From Russula earlei (lineage: Eukaryota; Basidiomycota; Agaricomycetes; Russulales; Russulaceae): a stretch of DNA of 63,741 nucleotides. A model generated the notes under the pieces. It made no database searches, was not told where the DNA came from, and saw nothing but the letters and a program-made list of their open reading frames with translations. Positions 22,003 to 32,348 of the stretch are shown here, in pieces; the stretch's first letter is position 1, and each line of letters opens with the position of its first letter. The translations under genes and the position numbers were made by a program. The stretch covers positions 1 through 63,741 of the forward strand of contig JAGFNK010000309.1 in assembly GCA_025769875.1 (NCBI GenBank), given 5' to 3'.

Positions 22003-23689
22003 ACAATGAGTGAAAAGGAACCACCTACAGGAGGGGAAGGGTGAGAAGCATGCTCAGTTGTATGATGGTGAAACTGAATGGCATGTAGGGAGTAGCAAAG
22101 GTGAGATGGTGAACGTAAGGGACAACTGCATCATGGATGTCAGCACTGGATGGATTTCTGTCAATCAACCAGGATAGATTCAAGACATTGCCACATACAT
22201 CAGGCCCATGAGGTTTTGGATTCCTTGGATATTTGCCAGCCATTCAGCGCTGCCTTTGCAGGCATGAGCACAAGGCAGGGGCCAAATCTGTTCAGTAAGG
22301 GACAATTCACTTTCTGAGCTCTTGGATGGAGGAAGTGTGACAATGATAATTGTGATGTTGGGGAGTAAGAGGATGAGTCATGAAAAATAGCCTATGCAAT
22401 GGTCAGCTTGCAATTCGCAGAGCACAAAGATGAACCTGCTGTATGCAACCATCCATGCATGTGTGTTCATGTAAGGTGACCAGTCCCACTGGTCTTGGAG
22501 TCACATGAGTGCACTTATGCCATCTCTGCTTTTCCACACATTCCTTTCATTCACCAACTCTCACCTCATGCCACACAAAGGCTGGAGCATCAACATCTAT
22601 ATCCTGGACAATATCACCATCGTTCTCCTCTTGCCTATCAGCACTCACACTATGCCCTGCCTTCCACCCTCCATTTCACTTGCGTTGGCTCTCTGTCGTT
22701 GCCTTTGTCATCACTCTCCAGCTGCCTTTCATCCCCACTATGCCCATGTCATCCCTCTCGTCTTTTCTTTCATCACCTCCACCTTTGCTGCCTCACATTT
22801 CCCCTCCATTCTCTTTACTTCTTTCATTGACATCTCACCACTGTCTTGACCAGTCTTGAATCCCTTTCATCATGCATACACATCTCAGCCCACCTAACAC
22901 CATCGCATCTCACCACACGGCCTCAACCATCTTACCCAGTCTCAAACACCTTTCATCAGGCTCGCTTGTCAACACACCGGATGTGGTCATCCCTTGTTCT
23001 GTGGCCTCACTGCCCCATCTGCACCTCACATAGGAGTTTTTAGCTTGGTTTAGAGCATCAGGTATGGTACTCATGACTCTATTTTCCTTTCATACCATTA
23101 CTATACCACCTCTCATCCCTTCATACTACAATCAGCCTTGTTATGACCTGATTCCATACATGTTTCCCTTTAGTGTCTCTCACTTCCCTCTTGCACACTC
23201 ATCTCACGCTCCCCTCCTTGCCTCCTTCAAAGTATCCCCTTTCCCTTGATTCAGATTTGGTTTAAAATAGCATAGATTGTCGTTCATAACTAGATGCAAA
23301 TCTATCCTCTCTGTCCCCCTCTGAATCAGTCGGAGTCTGACTCAGCTGAAAGCAAAGTCAAATGACCATCATCACTGCCACAGCCAAGTCTCTCATCATT
23401 GTCTCCTGCTTTCCCCTTTTTGATCCTCTTTGCTCAGCTCCACCTACCTGCTCACCTCCCCTCTCCATCTGTTGCCCTCACCCACACCCGCCTTCTGACC
23501 TCCTCTCTGCTTTGTGCACCTGTGTCCCTCACATTCAACATGCTTCTGTTCCCACCTGTCTCCCTCTTTACTCTTCTCACTCGCATCCCTTCCTCCCAGT
23601 CTCTGCTTTCTCTCAGCTTGAAGACAATCACCTTGGGCTACTGTCCAGTCACACAAACTCAGCATGCCCTGACCCAGCTCACTACAGTT
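22003..23689. other. Pyrimidine-rich non-coding stretch
   Basis: From about 22500 to 23690 the plus strand is rich in C and T. It gives long low-complexity frames (Ser/His/Pro/Leu) in all three phases, so they are not genes. No element ends were recognised. Confidence 0.4.
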
Positions 23690-23908
23690 AGCTGTAGGGA
23701 TAATGTAATCTTATCATGCTTGGGGTCAGCACCCCAAAACATAAAAAATCAAGCAGTGAAACCCATGATTTGGCTGCATCTGGATACAGTACATGAGGTT
23801 CTACTAGTCCAAGTTTCAACACAATCCATGGAGAAATGGTTGAGATATTGCAGTTTGAAATTTTGCACACAGATCTGCACCCAAAAATCAAAACTTCAAG
23901 AACTAAGG
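23690..23908 (-). repeat. Repeat K fragment, inverted
   Basis: Reverse complement of the end of the K tandem array, with the following GACCCCAAGCATGATA and CCCTACAGCT, compared with 19400-19570 and 60620-60780. Confidence 0.85.
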
Positions 23909-24683
23909 CCCCTTTTACCAACCGAGAATTCTTGAATCTTGAACTTGAACTTGGATTTCAGGATTTTCCGGGAGTGACAGGAGTGACAGGAGTGATGTAA
24001 GTGATGTGATGTATATAATAAATTAATATGCATTTTTTTCTGTTGTGATTTGCATATTCACATATATGGGGTTACACATGATGTGTCAGTGTCAAACTTG
24101 GAGTCAAGCTCAACATCTGGGTGCTTGCAGCCCCATTTGCACCAGAGCTGCACATACAAAAGTTGCACAAACAGGTGCACCCACACATTGGTGACACATG
24201 TGCTGCCTTAATGACATGCTTGCCATACCCCACTTGGAATGAGTGGAAGGAAGGGGCTAGAAATATTTTACATATCACATGTAAACCCCACACTTTTTTT
24301 TTTTTTTTTGAATTCGTTTTTGTATACCACTTTATAAACTAGTACATGGGTGGTCCCTACATGCCTAAGAGCAGGCTTATCACACACTGTGCCTGGCCCC
24401 ACAAATGTTAAAAGTAACCTATGATCTTGTACTGTACTGTGTATATAGGAGTAGGAAGTGGGTTTTGTGCTTGAATGAGAAGGGGCAGAGAAATGGGGGC
24501 CAGAGCATGGGGAACCAGCTCAGATCAAGGAGGCAGGGGGTTGGAGTTATAAGTTGGTGGCAAAAAACCATGCAAAAAAGCCTGTGTTGTTTACTGGTAG
24601 TGTTGTGGGTGGAGCATCACTCACTTGTGTGTTGGGGAAGGTTTTGGCTATGTCTTCAGCACAGATGTGTGTGTCTAAGGTGT
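23909..24683. other. Non-coding stretch, possible Harbinger-type end
   Basis: Begins GGCCCCTTTTACC directly after CTAA inside repeat K. This resembles a PIF/Harbinger terminus with a TAA target, but no right end was found. A 16-base T run is at 24295-24310. No gene seen. Confidence 0.3.
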
Positions 24684-24691
24684 GGGGGCAG

Positions 24692-26123
24692 TAGGGTTTT
24701 TCCGGCCCAGCTTGGCCTGAAAGCCCCGGCTTTGGCTTGGCCTGAGGCGGCTTTGCCTTACTAAAATCCCAGGCCAGGCCAAAGCCGTCAATTACTGGCT
24801 TAGCTCCGGCTTGGCTTGGCCTGGGCCACGGCTTTTGTATGTAAATAAAATGTCAATTGTGCAGGTTGGCCGCCGATGATAGTATGGGAAGATACTAAGC
24901 TACTCAGACCAATACATTGTCTCCTCATTGTCGTCAATCAGTAGCCCATCCCACGAGAACTCTTCAACCTCTGAGTCTCCCGAGTCCCCTCTGGCTGCCA
25001 CATCGTCTAGCTCTTGGTCGCTAGTTTCCTCAGCTTCTGATATTGATGATGGTGCAGGTTCTCAGAAAAGTAAATCATGACGGATCGCGCACTTGATACA
25101 CTGCAGGGCCTCCACAATGTCACCCTTGAGACGACTGCGTTGTTTTGATATTGTAATCCCACCCTGCAAGAATGCGCGTTCGCTAGAAATGGATGACTGA
25201 CATAATCACCAGATAGTCCCAGTGTGAGGGAGCCCCAAGCACGATGATAGCACTGTGAGTTGTACTGTGAAGTTGTTTTAGTCACTTGTATGAGTATTCA
25301 ATCCGGAATGCTTACGCCCCACCACTGGATTGCTGTCCAGCCTTCTGGAACTTGCTCAAGAACATCCATGTACGCATGGTAATCACTGGAGCCATGGCCA
25401 TTGAGGGTCATCTGGTACATCCAACCCTGTGTCTGCCGCTGTGTCTTCATCATCATCACTAAGCTCTCGAAGCAAAGCGCAAAGTCTATTGTCCTTTCTT
25501 GATGGTGCGGATGGCCTCGTCATAGAATGACCGCTCAATCGTAGCCACTGCTCTTTGAACTAAGAGCAATTAGCACCTAGACGTAGAAGGGGACTTGAGC
25601 ATACCTCCTCCTCAACACATTTCAGGACATCGTCATGGAGATCAGCGGACCATTGCTTCTTGAAATATCCCATCTTCTCCTTTGGGTTGAGAACTAGCAA
25701 TATGTCAGTGATGGATGACAGGGCGAGGGCCAAAAGTTGTACTCATGGACATGATGTACGCAAGAGACTCTGTAGTTTTCTCATAGTATTCATCAACCTT
25801 CTCACACACAGCACGAATGGCAGGGGCAAACGGCTCATATTTTGGACGGTCGGCATGACTGGACCATGCTCTGTAAAAGGCTTCAAGCGACAGAATGGCC
25901 AGATGAAGAGTTGGAACAACGGTGTGTCCATGCAAAGTTGATAAATTAAAGTTTGATACTTACCCCAAAAAAATGGTCAAAGCTGCGGCTTGACAGGCCC
26001 AGCTTTGGCTTTTCAAATCATGGGCCGGGCCAAAGCCATCATGAAGCTGTCACTTTGGCCCAGCCTATTTTGGCCTGGCTTGGCCTGGCTCACTGGCCTG
26101 AAGCCGGGCTGGGCACAACCCTA
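24692..26123 (-). mobile_element. hAT element 2, internally deleted
   Basis: Ends TAGGGTTTTTCCGGCCCAGC and GCCGGGCTGGGCACAACCCTA, with an exact 8-bp duplication GGGGGCAG (24684-24691 and 26124-26131). GGCC-rich subterminal repeats (TTGGCCTGG) lie at both ends, as is usual for this group. At 1.43 kb it is too short for a full hAT. Confidence 0.92.
24890..25935 (-). pseudogene. hAT transposase, C-terminal part only
   Basis: Minus-strand pieces: VVPTLHLAILSLEAFYRAW and YEPFAPAIRAVCEKVDEYYE (25935-25710), KKQWSADLHDDVL (near 25660-25620), and the dimerisation domain SSERAFLQGGITISKQRSRL then IVEALQCIKCAIRHDL (about 25190-25080), ending in an acidic tail. The zinc finger and most of the catalytic core are absent, so the copy is non-autonomous. 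Frame changes between blocks may be introns or decay. Confidence 0.82.
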
Positions 26124-26131
26124 GGGGGCAG

Positions 26132-26435
26132 TTGGTAGTCTGATGAGTGGTGGGAGGCCAAAGCTGGATAGGGAAAATGGGGCAGTGGGCATGGGGCTGG
26201 ATGTTGTGTTGACAATACTTGGGGTGGGAGCAGTGCTGGTGAGAGTGGGGGTTGGACATTTTGGGGCAGAGGGTTTCTTGGTGGGGTTCTTGGGTGGGTT
26301 GCTTCTCCAGCGCTTTATGGCTACCACATGTCCAAGCATGTGTAGGGTGCACAAGCAGAGGAGTGCCTGGGCCTTCAAAGGAGACTGGGAGGGAGGAGTG
26401 CATGCCTGGGGCATAGGTTAGTGGGGACCTGACCC
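26132..26435. other. G-rich stretch without a recognised gene
   Basis: This continues the sequence interrupted by hAT element 2 (24680 joins 26132). Open frames exist on both strands but are low in complexity; no family was recognised. Confidence 0.3.
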
Positions 26436-26440
26436 ATGAT

Positions 26441-26632
26441 GGGGGTAGGGTGATGGTGAGGGTAGGGTGATGATGAGGGTAGGGTGATGGTGAGGGTAGG
26501 GTGATGGTGAGGGTAGGGTGATGGTGAGGGTAGGGTGATGGTGAGGGTAGGGTGATGGTGAGGGTAGGGTGATGGTGAGGGTAGGGTGATGGTGAGGGTA
26601 GGGTGATGGTGAGGGTAGGGTGATGGTGAGGG
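26441..26632 (+). repeat. Minisatellite, 17-bp unit, about 11 copies
   Basis: Near-perfect head-to-tail copies of GGGTAGGGTGATGGTGA; one unit has GATGATGA. It ends 3 bp before the first base of the Gypsy E LTR. The open frame through it (PSPSPYPHH repeats) is a by-product. Confidence 0.96.
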
Positions 26633-26635
26633 TTT

Positions 26636-27220
26636 TGTAATCTGCCCTCTTGTTCATCACTAACCCTTGTTTCTATTTTTACTTACTACCCTCATCCCCT
26701 TGGTTACCGTTTCATCCCTTGGTCCTGATTGACTCCTTATTGTTTCACTTTCATGTTTTACTTATTGTTTGACCCCTTTTTGTTATTGGTCCAATTTTAT
26801 CTATTGTTCCACATATGGTACTGTACAGCCTTGCTTGATACAGTATTTAAGCACTTGCAGAAGCTGGGGAATGCCCCAAGCTTAGCTTTGTCCCTCCCCC
26901 TGTTGCATCCCTTGCCCTGTATTCTCTCTCAATCACAACTTGATGTGCTGGCTTATACTCTGCTTGACTTGAGCACACCTCAGGGAACCCTTGTGTTCCT
27001 CTTCCTCCTCTGCCTCTCCCTCCTTGTCCTCCTCTTCTGTGAAGTAACCAGAAGATCAACTCTGTCTGTGGGCTGAGTCATTGTCTGACTTAGTCTTGAG
27101 ATGCTAAACCTTTGAACTAGTCTCCTTGAGCCGGCCCCCATTGAACCCCTGAACCAAGTCACTGGGACTTGGCCCCACTGAACCTTGAGTTAATGCTTTA
27201 ACGGCCATGATGCCATAACA
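26636..27220 (+). repeat. 5' LTR of Gypsy E
   Basis: 585 bp from TGTAATCTGCCC to GCCATAACA; the solo copy at 16288-16885 confirms the ends. Confidence 0.88.
26844..26888 (+). promoter_or_regulatory. TATA-like box and start palindrome in LTR-E
   Basis: TATTTAA at 26844, then an inverted repeat AAGCTGGGG / CCCCAAGCTT (26861-26883). AAGCTTAGCTT (26878-26888) begins 34 nt after the TATA start and is complementary to the primer-binding site. Confidence 0.6.
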
Positions 27221-27232
27221 CAAGCTAAGCTT
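27221..27232 (+). other. Primer-binding site of Gypsy E (self-priming type)
   Basis: CAAGCTAAGCTT follows the LTR directly; its last 11 nt are the exact complement of 26878-26888. The motif is close to palindromic, so part of the match is less independent than in family A or B. Confidence 0.6.
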
Positions 27233-27239
27233 CCTTACT

Positions 27240-28492
27240 CCATTCTGGAGATCAACCTTGAATTACCTCCAAACCACTGGATTCATGTCCAACCTAGACC
27301 CTCCCCAGACCTCCCCCAACACATTATCAGAACTGCCAATTGGGACAGCTTCCACACTTTCCTTTGTTACATCACCACTGAAAACAAGGAAGAACTACTA
27401 GTAGAATTCATCAACAACCGTGGTTTGAACTACAACTAAGAAGAGGCCAACTCTACACCCACCAGGAACTAGAACTTGTATGAAATAGTCTTGGACTAGG
27501 TTATTGGAGGGAAGACAATCCTCTTTATGAACCACCATCAGAATCAGAAGCCTCTTCTACAGAAGGCAACCCCCCCAAACCAGAAAACACTGTCAAACCT
27601 CAGACACTTTCTGAAAACTTGGAACCTCAGACACCCTTTGAGTCCCCTGCATTAGAACCAGAAGACCTCCCTGAAAACCAGGAACCCATTGAAACCCTAG
27701 AACACAAACCACAGAACCCCCCTGAACCCATTATGGCAGCCCAACCCCAAGTTGCTGTGCAACCCCCCCAGATTGCTGCTCAGGCCCCTCAGATTGCCGC
27801 TCAGGCCCCTCAGATTGCCACTCAGGCCCCCCCAGTTGTCGCTCCAGCACCACAAGGAACTAATGGGTCCCTCAGTGGCAAGGAACCTACAGCATTCACA
27901 GGAGAAAGGAACAAAACTAAACATTTCATCATGGAGTTCAATCTTTATTGGGGGCTCAATGATGATAAGGCAGTTATGGTCAGCCCTTTCGAACAAACCA
28001 CATTAGCTCTCTCCTACATCCAGGGAGAAAAGGTCAAGGAATGGGTTAATTCACAGGTGACCACCCTCAGGGAAAAGGTGAACAGGGCTCAAAACCCTGT
28101 TAACAGAAATGATGAAGCATTGTGGAACAACTTTGTCACTGACTTTACCTTCAAATTCACCAACACGGCAGAAAAGGAAGACACACAGGCAGCTCTTGCT
28201 AAACACAAGATGAGAGAATCCCTAGATGACTACATCTCCACCTTTGAACAGCTCTTGGCTAAAACTGGGTGGCCCGAAACAGATGTAATTGCCATTGAAA
28301 GCTTCAAAAATGAACTCAAAAGCGGACTTTATTGTGCAATCCTAAGTAGGGATGTCTGGCCCACTACCCTCCAGGAATGGAAAGAAGAAGCCAGGAGGCA
28401 ACATCACCAGTTCATCACCATCAGGGAAAAACTCAAAGGAAAGAAAACCCTACCCACTACTTTGGAACACAAGACCCATCACCCTGACCAAA
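27240..28492 (+). pseudogene. Gypsy E Gag (truncated)
   Basis: The best open frame starts at the ATG 27619 (MEPQTPFESPALEPED). Frame-shifted coding sequence before it (HTFLCYITTENKEELLVEF near 27350) suggests the gag start was farther upstream. Repeats of QIAAQAPQ (about residues 45-70) precede the capsid-like domain AFTGERNKTKHFIMEFNLYW, ALSYIQGEKVKEWV and KMRESLDDYISTFEQLL. The zinc knuckle is missing because the B insertion complex begins at 28493. Confidence 0.88.
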
Positions 28493-28972
28493 TGTCACGG
28501 TAATGAGCCATGTCAGTTCTCAAGCCTGAAGTTGAGTTGATAATAGAAGTGTGTTTGGATAAACAGGCTAGTTCCTGTTGTAAAGAGTAAAGATCCCTGC
28601 AGCGGTCGAAGTGTTTTATGCTAAACAGGTTATGGCCAATAGACCCTTCCTAGTACAACTCAGTCCATTGAGAAGCTAGGGTAAGTTTGTAATGGGATAG
28701 ACTAGGGCTGGTTCCACTAGCTATATGTGTTCAAGTCTGTCATAGACCTTGAACATGCAGAGAGAGGAAGGTATGTCTTGAAGGAGGAGAGCTCTTCTCA
28801 GTAGAGTGAAGAGAGACTCTTAGGGGAGGAAGGGAGAGGCAAAGAGTAGATGGTGGATGGTGTGTGTGTGTGAAGAGTTGATGAAATGGAGAGGTGGATG
28901 TGGTTTGAGGATTAGGAGTGAGGTGGTTTGCAGGCAAATATGTTTGGACAAGAGTAGGTTGGATTCCACAAG
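28493..28972 (-). repeat. Inverted LTR-B fragment (R-U5 part)
   Basis: Plus strand starts TGTCACGGTAATGAGCC, the reverse complement of the LTR-B end. It stops at GGATTCCACAAG, about 14 nt inside the predicted transcript start of LTR-B, where a plus-strand LTR-B begins. The U3 half is absent. Confidence 0.85.
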
Positions 28973-29332
28973 TGTTACAACATTTTCCTTTTATGTTTAC
29001 CTCTTACCTTTTGCTATGGACTGCTTGCCTTCATATGTCCCTTTACTTACCGGTCTTCGTGATCTCTTATGTCTTGTGATCTCTTTGATGTTATCATGTG
29101 ATCCGTACATGTCCAGGTAACACTGAATTGCTGTTACTTTCCCTTTGTTTGGTTCTCTTTCCTTTTATACTTACTTCACAAGTTCCACTGTGCAATGCTG
29201 TGCACTTACTGTGCAGCACAGTCACTTGGTTCTGACTCATTTGTGGCCTCATTTCTATGACTCCTACTTATTATGACTCCTACTATACTAGTAGCACAGT
29301 CAAAGCGCAGCTATTTCTGTGCTTCTCCTGTA

Positions 29333-29376
29333 TATATAAGCTCAGTACTTTGTGACCAAAGCCCTAAGCTTGGTCT
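29333..29376 (+). promoter_or_regulatory. TATA box and start palindrome in LTR-B
   Basis: TATATAA at 29333; TAAGCTTGGTCT at 29365-29376, 32 nt downstream, with a 6-bp inverted repeat GACCAA/TTGGTC (29354-29375). The same block is at 37277-37288 in the 3' LTR. Confidence 0.65.
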
Positions 29377-29836
29377 CTTGTAGAATCCAACCTACTCTTG
29401 TCCAACATATTTGCCTGCAACCCACACAACTCCTAATCCTCAAACCACATCCATGTTACCAAGTGGTTTGGGGTCCAGAAGATGCTGGAACACCCGAACT
29501 ATGGACTGCACTGTTTGCATCATGCGTGCGTCAGATCTTGACCATTTTTGTCCGTTGATATGGGGTTCGGAATGCGTTGATTGTATCATTCTGAAGATGT
29601 ACTAACGAAGCAATGAATAGCATTGCTTCTGTTCCAGATGTTCCTGTACTGCCACATATGTTGCTTCCTTGATTAGGAAAGTACTTATGACACCGAGATT
29701 GCTACTAGGGAAGCACTTAATGCTTCCAGCACCAAGATCGTTTACATAGAAGCAACGTTGCTTCTATGAGCCGCCTTTTGCTTCTATAGCACCAACCAGT
29801 ATTACAGTAGCACAAACCTTATCCCTGTAGGGCTAT

Positions 29837-30804
29837 TGTCATGAACCATTCTCCGGAGAGGGCCCTTGAAGGACCCTTCCTTATAGGAGGAAACCCAGCC
29901 TCTATGGTGTCACCCTGTTCACACGAGCAAAAGGGGTGAGTAGAGGTGTCCACAATATTGCGCGTGCATTGTTGCGCGAGCGATTCTCAGCACAATCGAC
30001 ATACAGCAAGCCCCACTTAAAAGCAACCCTTCTAGCAACAAAGGACAGTATTAGGGCCTTCCTAAGGACCCTTTGGAACGACTCTAGGAGCTCTACAGTA
30101 GGCACTAACCTAGTATCAAAGGCCCTACAACGTGTTATTAGACCAACTCTAATAACTATAGAACGAACTATAAGGCAATACTAAGGACCTTAATAGAAGT
30201 ATTAGGGTCGACTCTAAGGACCCTAATAGAACTATATAAGGGCCTTATAAGATAACACTACTCCCTAACCAAATTACAAGTCCTCAAATGACTGGCCCTA
30301 AACTAACTAACAGAAAATGAATCAGGTGCTCGCACATGCACTAAATTTAAAGCAGTGAACACGTGGACAATGAAAGCTCTTACTCATCAGGAGAAGCCTT
30401 CTTACTCAGCAGCTTACTGAGCATGACTGAGCATGCTCAGTAAGCGCACTTCGACTTCTTACTCATCACTCTATTGTGCTTGATAACAAGGTTATGACTT
30501 GTTCTCTATTTAGCAGTTCTCTTGTAGTATATAAGCGCTCAATAAAGTAGCGGACAGTCTTCAGACTGTCCATTTGTTTACAGCACTCTCCATCCCTGGG
30601 ATACTCCTTTAAGGACCATCCCCTTGTGACTATTCTGGCCTCTTCTCTGCATGACTGCTCTACTCTCACAGTAATAGTGCCTCTCTGGTATTTGTTACTA
30701 CTCTGGACTCTACTCCTTGCCCACGCAGTCTTGGATGTCTATCGACTTGTCTTCGAGCTTATCCCTCGCTCTTGAACTGGATAGTTCAACAGTGAGTCTT
30801 GACA
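29837..30804 (+). repeat. Solo LTR-D in LTR-C
   Basis: 968 bp, TGTCATGAACC to GTCTTGACA, duplication GCTAT (29832-29836, 30805-30809). Confidence 0.95.
30528..30571 (+). promoter_or_regulatory. TATA box and start palindrome in LTR-D
   Basis: TATATAA at 30528; inverted repeat GGACAGTC TTCA GACTGTCC at 30552-30571. The right arm lies 36 nt after the TATA start. It is conserved in the other LTR-D copies. Confidence 0.6.
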
Positions 30805-31458
30805 GCTATATAAAGCCCCCAGTCTGTAGCAGTTGAGCCCTAAGCTTGACTTAGTTTGCCAATCCCAAACAGTTGACTCCTACCCCATCTGCAGAGCCCC
30901 TCTCATCTTGTTGCCATACTCCAGAAGGATCTAACACTCCTTCCCCTCCATGAGTATTGCTTGCTTGACTCAAGCATATCTGCATTGGTAGGATGCATTC
31001 ATAGACGTGACCATTGATCTTCTTTAAGGCACTTTGGAGCCTTAACAATCCACCTCTCCATTTCATCAACTCTTCACACACACACACACCATCCACCATC
31101 TACTCTTCACCTCTCCCTTCCTCCCCTAAGAGTCTCTCTTCACTCTACTGAGAAGAGCTCTTCTCCTTCAAGGACATACCTCCCTCTCTCTGCATGTTCA
31201 AGGTCTACAACTGACTTGAATGCATATAGCTAGTGGAACCAGCCCTAGTCTATCCCATTACAAACTTACCCTAGCTTCTCAAAGGACTGAGTCGTACTAG
31301 GAAGGGTCTATTGGCCATAACCTGTTTAGCATCAAACACTTTGACCACTGCAGGGATCCTTACTCATTACAATGGGAACCAGCCCATTTCTTGAAACACA
31401 CGTTACTATCAACTCGACTTCAGGCTTGAGAACTGACACAGTTCGTTACCGTGACATC

Positions 31459-31470
31459 AGACCAAGCTTA
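31459..31470 (+). other. Primer-binding site of Gypsy B (self-priming type)
   Basis: AGACCAAGCTTA, two bases after the LTR end, is the exact complement of TAAGCTTGGTCT at 29365-29376. Compared with family A both sites changed together (TT/AA versus GG/CC-type positions). Confidence 0.75.
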
Positions 31471-31479
31471 ATGTTTCAC

Positions 31480-32348
31480 AACGGCTTCTACATCTGAAAT
31501 ACCTGTCATCCCCAAACCCTCCATCACACCCACTACCTCATCTGACCCTCTCGAACACCAAATCATCACTCAACAAAACCAAGACAACTTACCCAAACAA
31601 ATCACTGGTCCAGCCTTTTGGCACAATGTCCCACCTGAAGTAGGATACTACCTTCTCATTGAAAACCTTTTCCACCCTATCAAATTTATCAACGGACATT
31701 GGTATAAACTTGATAGACAGGAAGACAGACTTCACTTCCAATACACTACTCACAAAGGTCTCCTTCTTGATAATGATGAACACAGTTTAGGAACTTGGGA
31801 CCAATCTGATCCCCAGTACTAACGTTTTCAATACCAACCTTCACCCTCACTAGGAAGACATCGTTTATTTCTGCGGAAGAATCTAATCAACCTTCCTCTC
31901 AACCCCAAACCACACAACCTTCACCTAGGTTATCACCTATACACCTAGCAGTAGAAGCTGTGCCTGTGCCTGAACCAATCCCTGTACCACAAAGGATCTT
32001 TGGTATCACTTGCGTACCTACTCCTCAACCTCCCTCTCCACCAAGACCTCCTACTCCTTCTCCTCCACCTAACCCCCAAATCATGGTGGCCTTAGTCCCA
32101 ATCCCTTCCAATGGAGTGGTCAGGGGAAACCCACCATCTATCTTTGATGGAGATTGCTCCCAATCTTCCAAATTTATGAGAGACTTTGCCATCTTTTGCA
32201 ATATGAACGATGAAAACTCTCTCTTCAACATTCCCTATAGACATGTCAATGCTTGTCTGTCCTTTATAAGAGGCCCTAATGTTGACCATTGGGTTGATAC
32301 TCAACTAGAAACACTTAACAATAGTGTCAACACTGCCGGAGTACTTAG
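31480..32348 (+). pseudogene. Gypsy B Gag, N-terminal part
   Basis: Frame one gives TTSSDPLEHQIITQQNQDNL then AFWHNVPPEVGYYLLIENLF, stopping at 31820. A frame change leads to the open frame at 31960 with Pro-rich PQPPSPPRPPTPSPPPNPQ and the capsid-like IFDGDCSQSSKFMRDFAIFC and CLSFIRGPNVDHWV. The LTR-D at 32349 cuts it off; no zinc knuckle is present. Confidence 0.85.

Larger units (their letters stand above)
29454..31047 (+). repeat. Solo LTR-C in LTR-B (itself split by LTR-D)
   Basis: Ends TGTTACCAAGTGG and GCCTTAACA; exact duplication ATCCA (29449-29453, 31048-31052). The LTR-D insertion hits the position of its TATA box. Confidence 0.94.
28973..31456 (+). repeat. 5' LTR of Gypsy B, split by nested LTRs
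   Basis: Outer pieces 28973-29453 and 31053-31456 match the 3' LTR. Between them is a solo LTR-C, which itself contains a solo LTR-D. Ends TGTTACAACATT and TACCGTGACA. Confidence 0.92.

Noticed and set aside
22495..22859. Overlapping 110-codon frames in all three phases
   Set aside because: Pyrimidine-rich sequence is stop-poor in every phase; compositions are low complexity. A TGTAAGGTGACC at 22472 resembles an LTR-G start, but no right end or adjoining tract could be confirmed.
26418..26660. 80-codon repetitive protein (PSPSPYPHH units)
   Set aside because: Translation of the 17-bp minisatellite; no gene context.
29936..30184. 82-codon frame (MSRGVHNIARALL...) conserved in several places
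   Set aside because: It occurs only inside LTR-D copies, on whichever strand the LTR lies; its conservation reflects copies of one LTR, not a gene.
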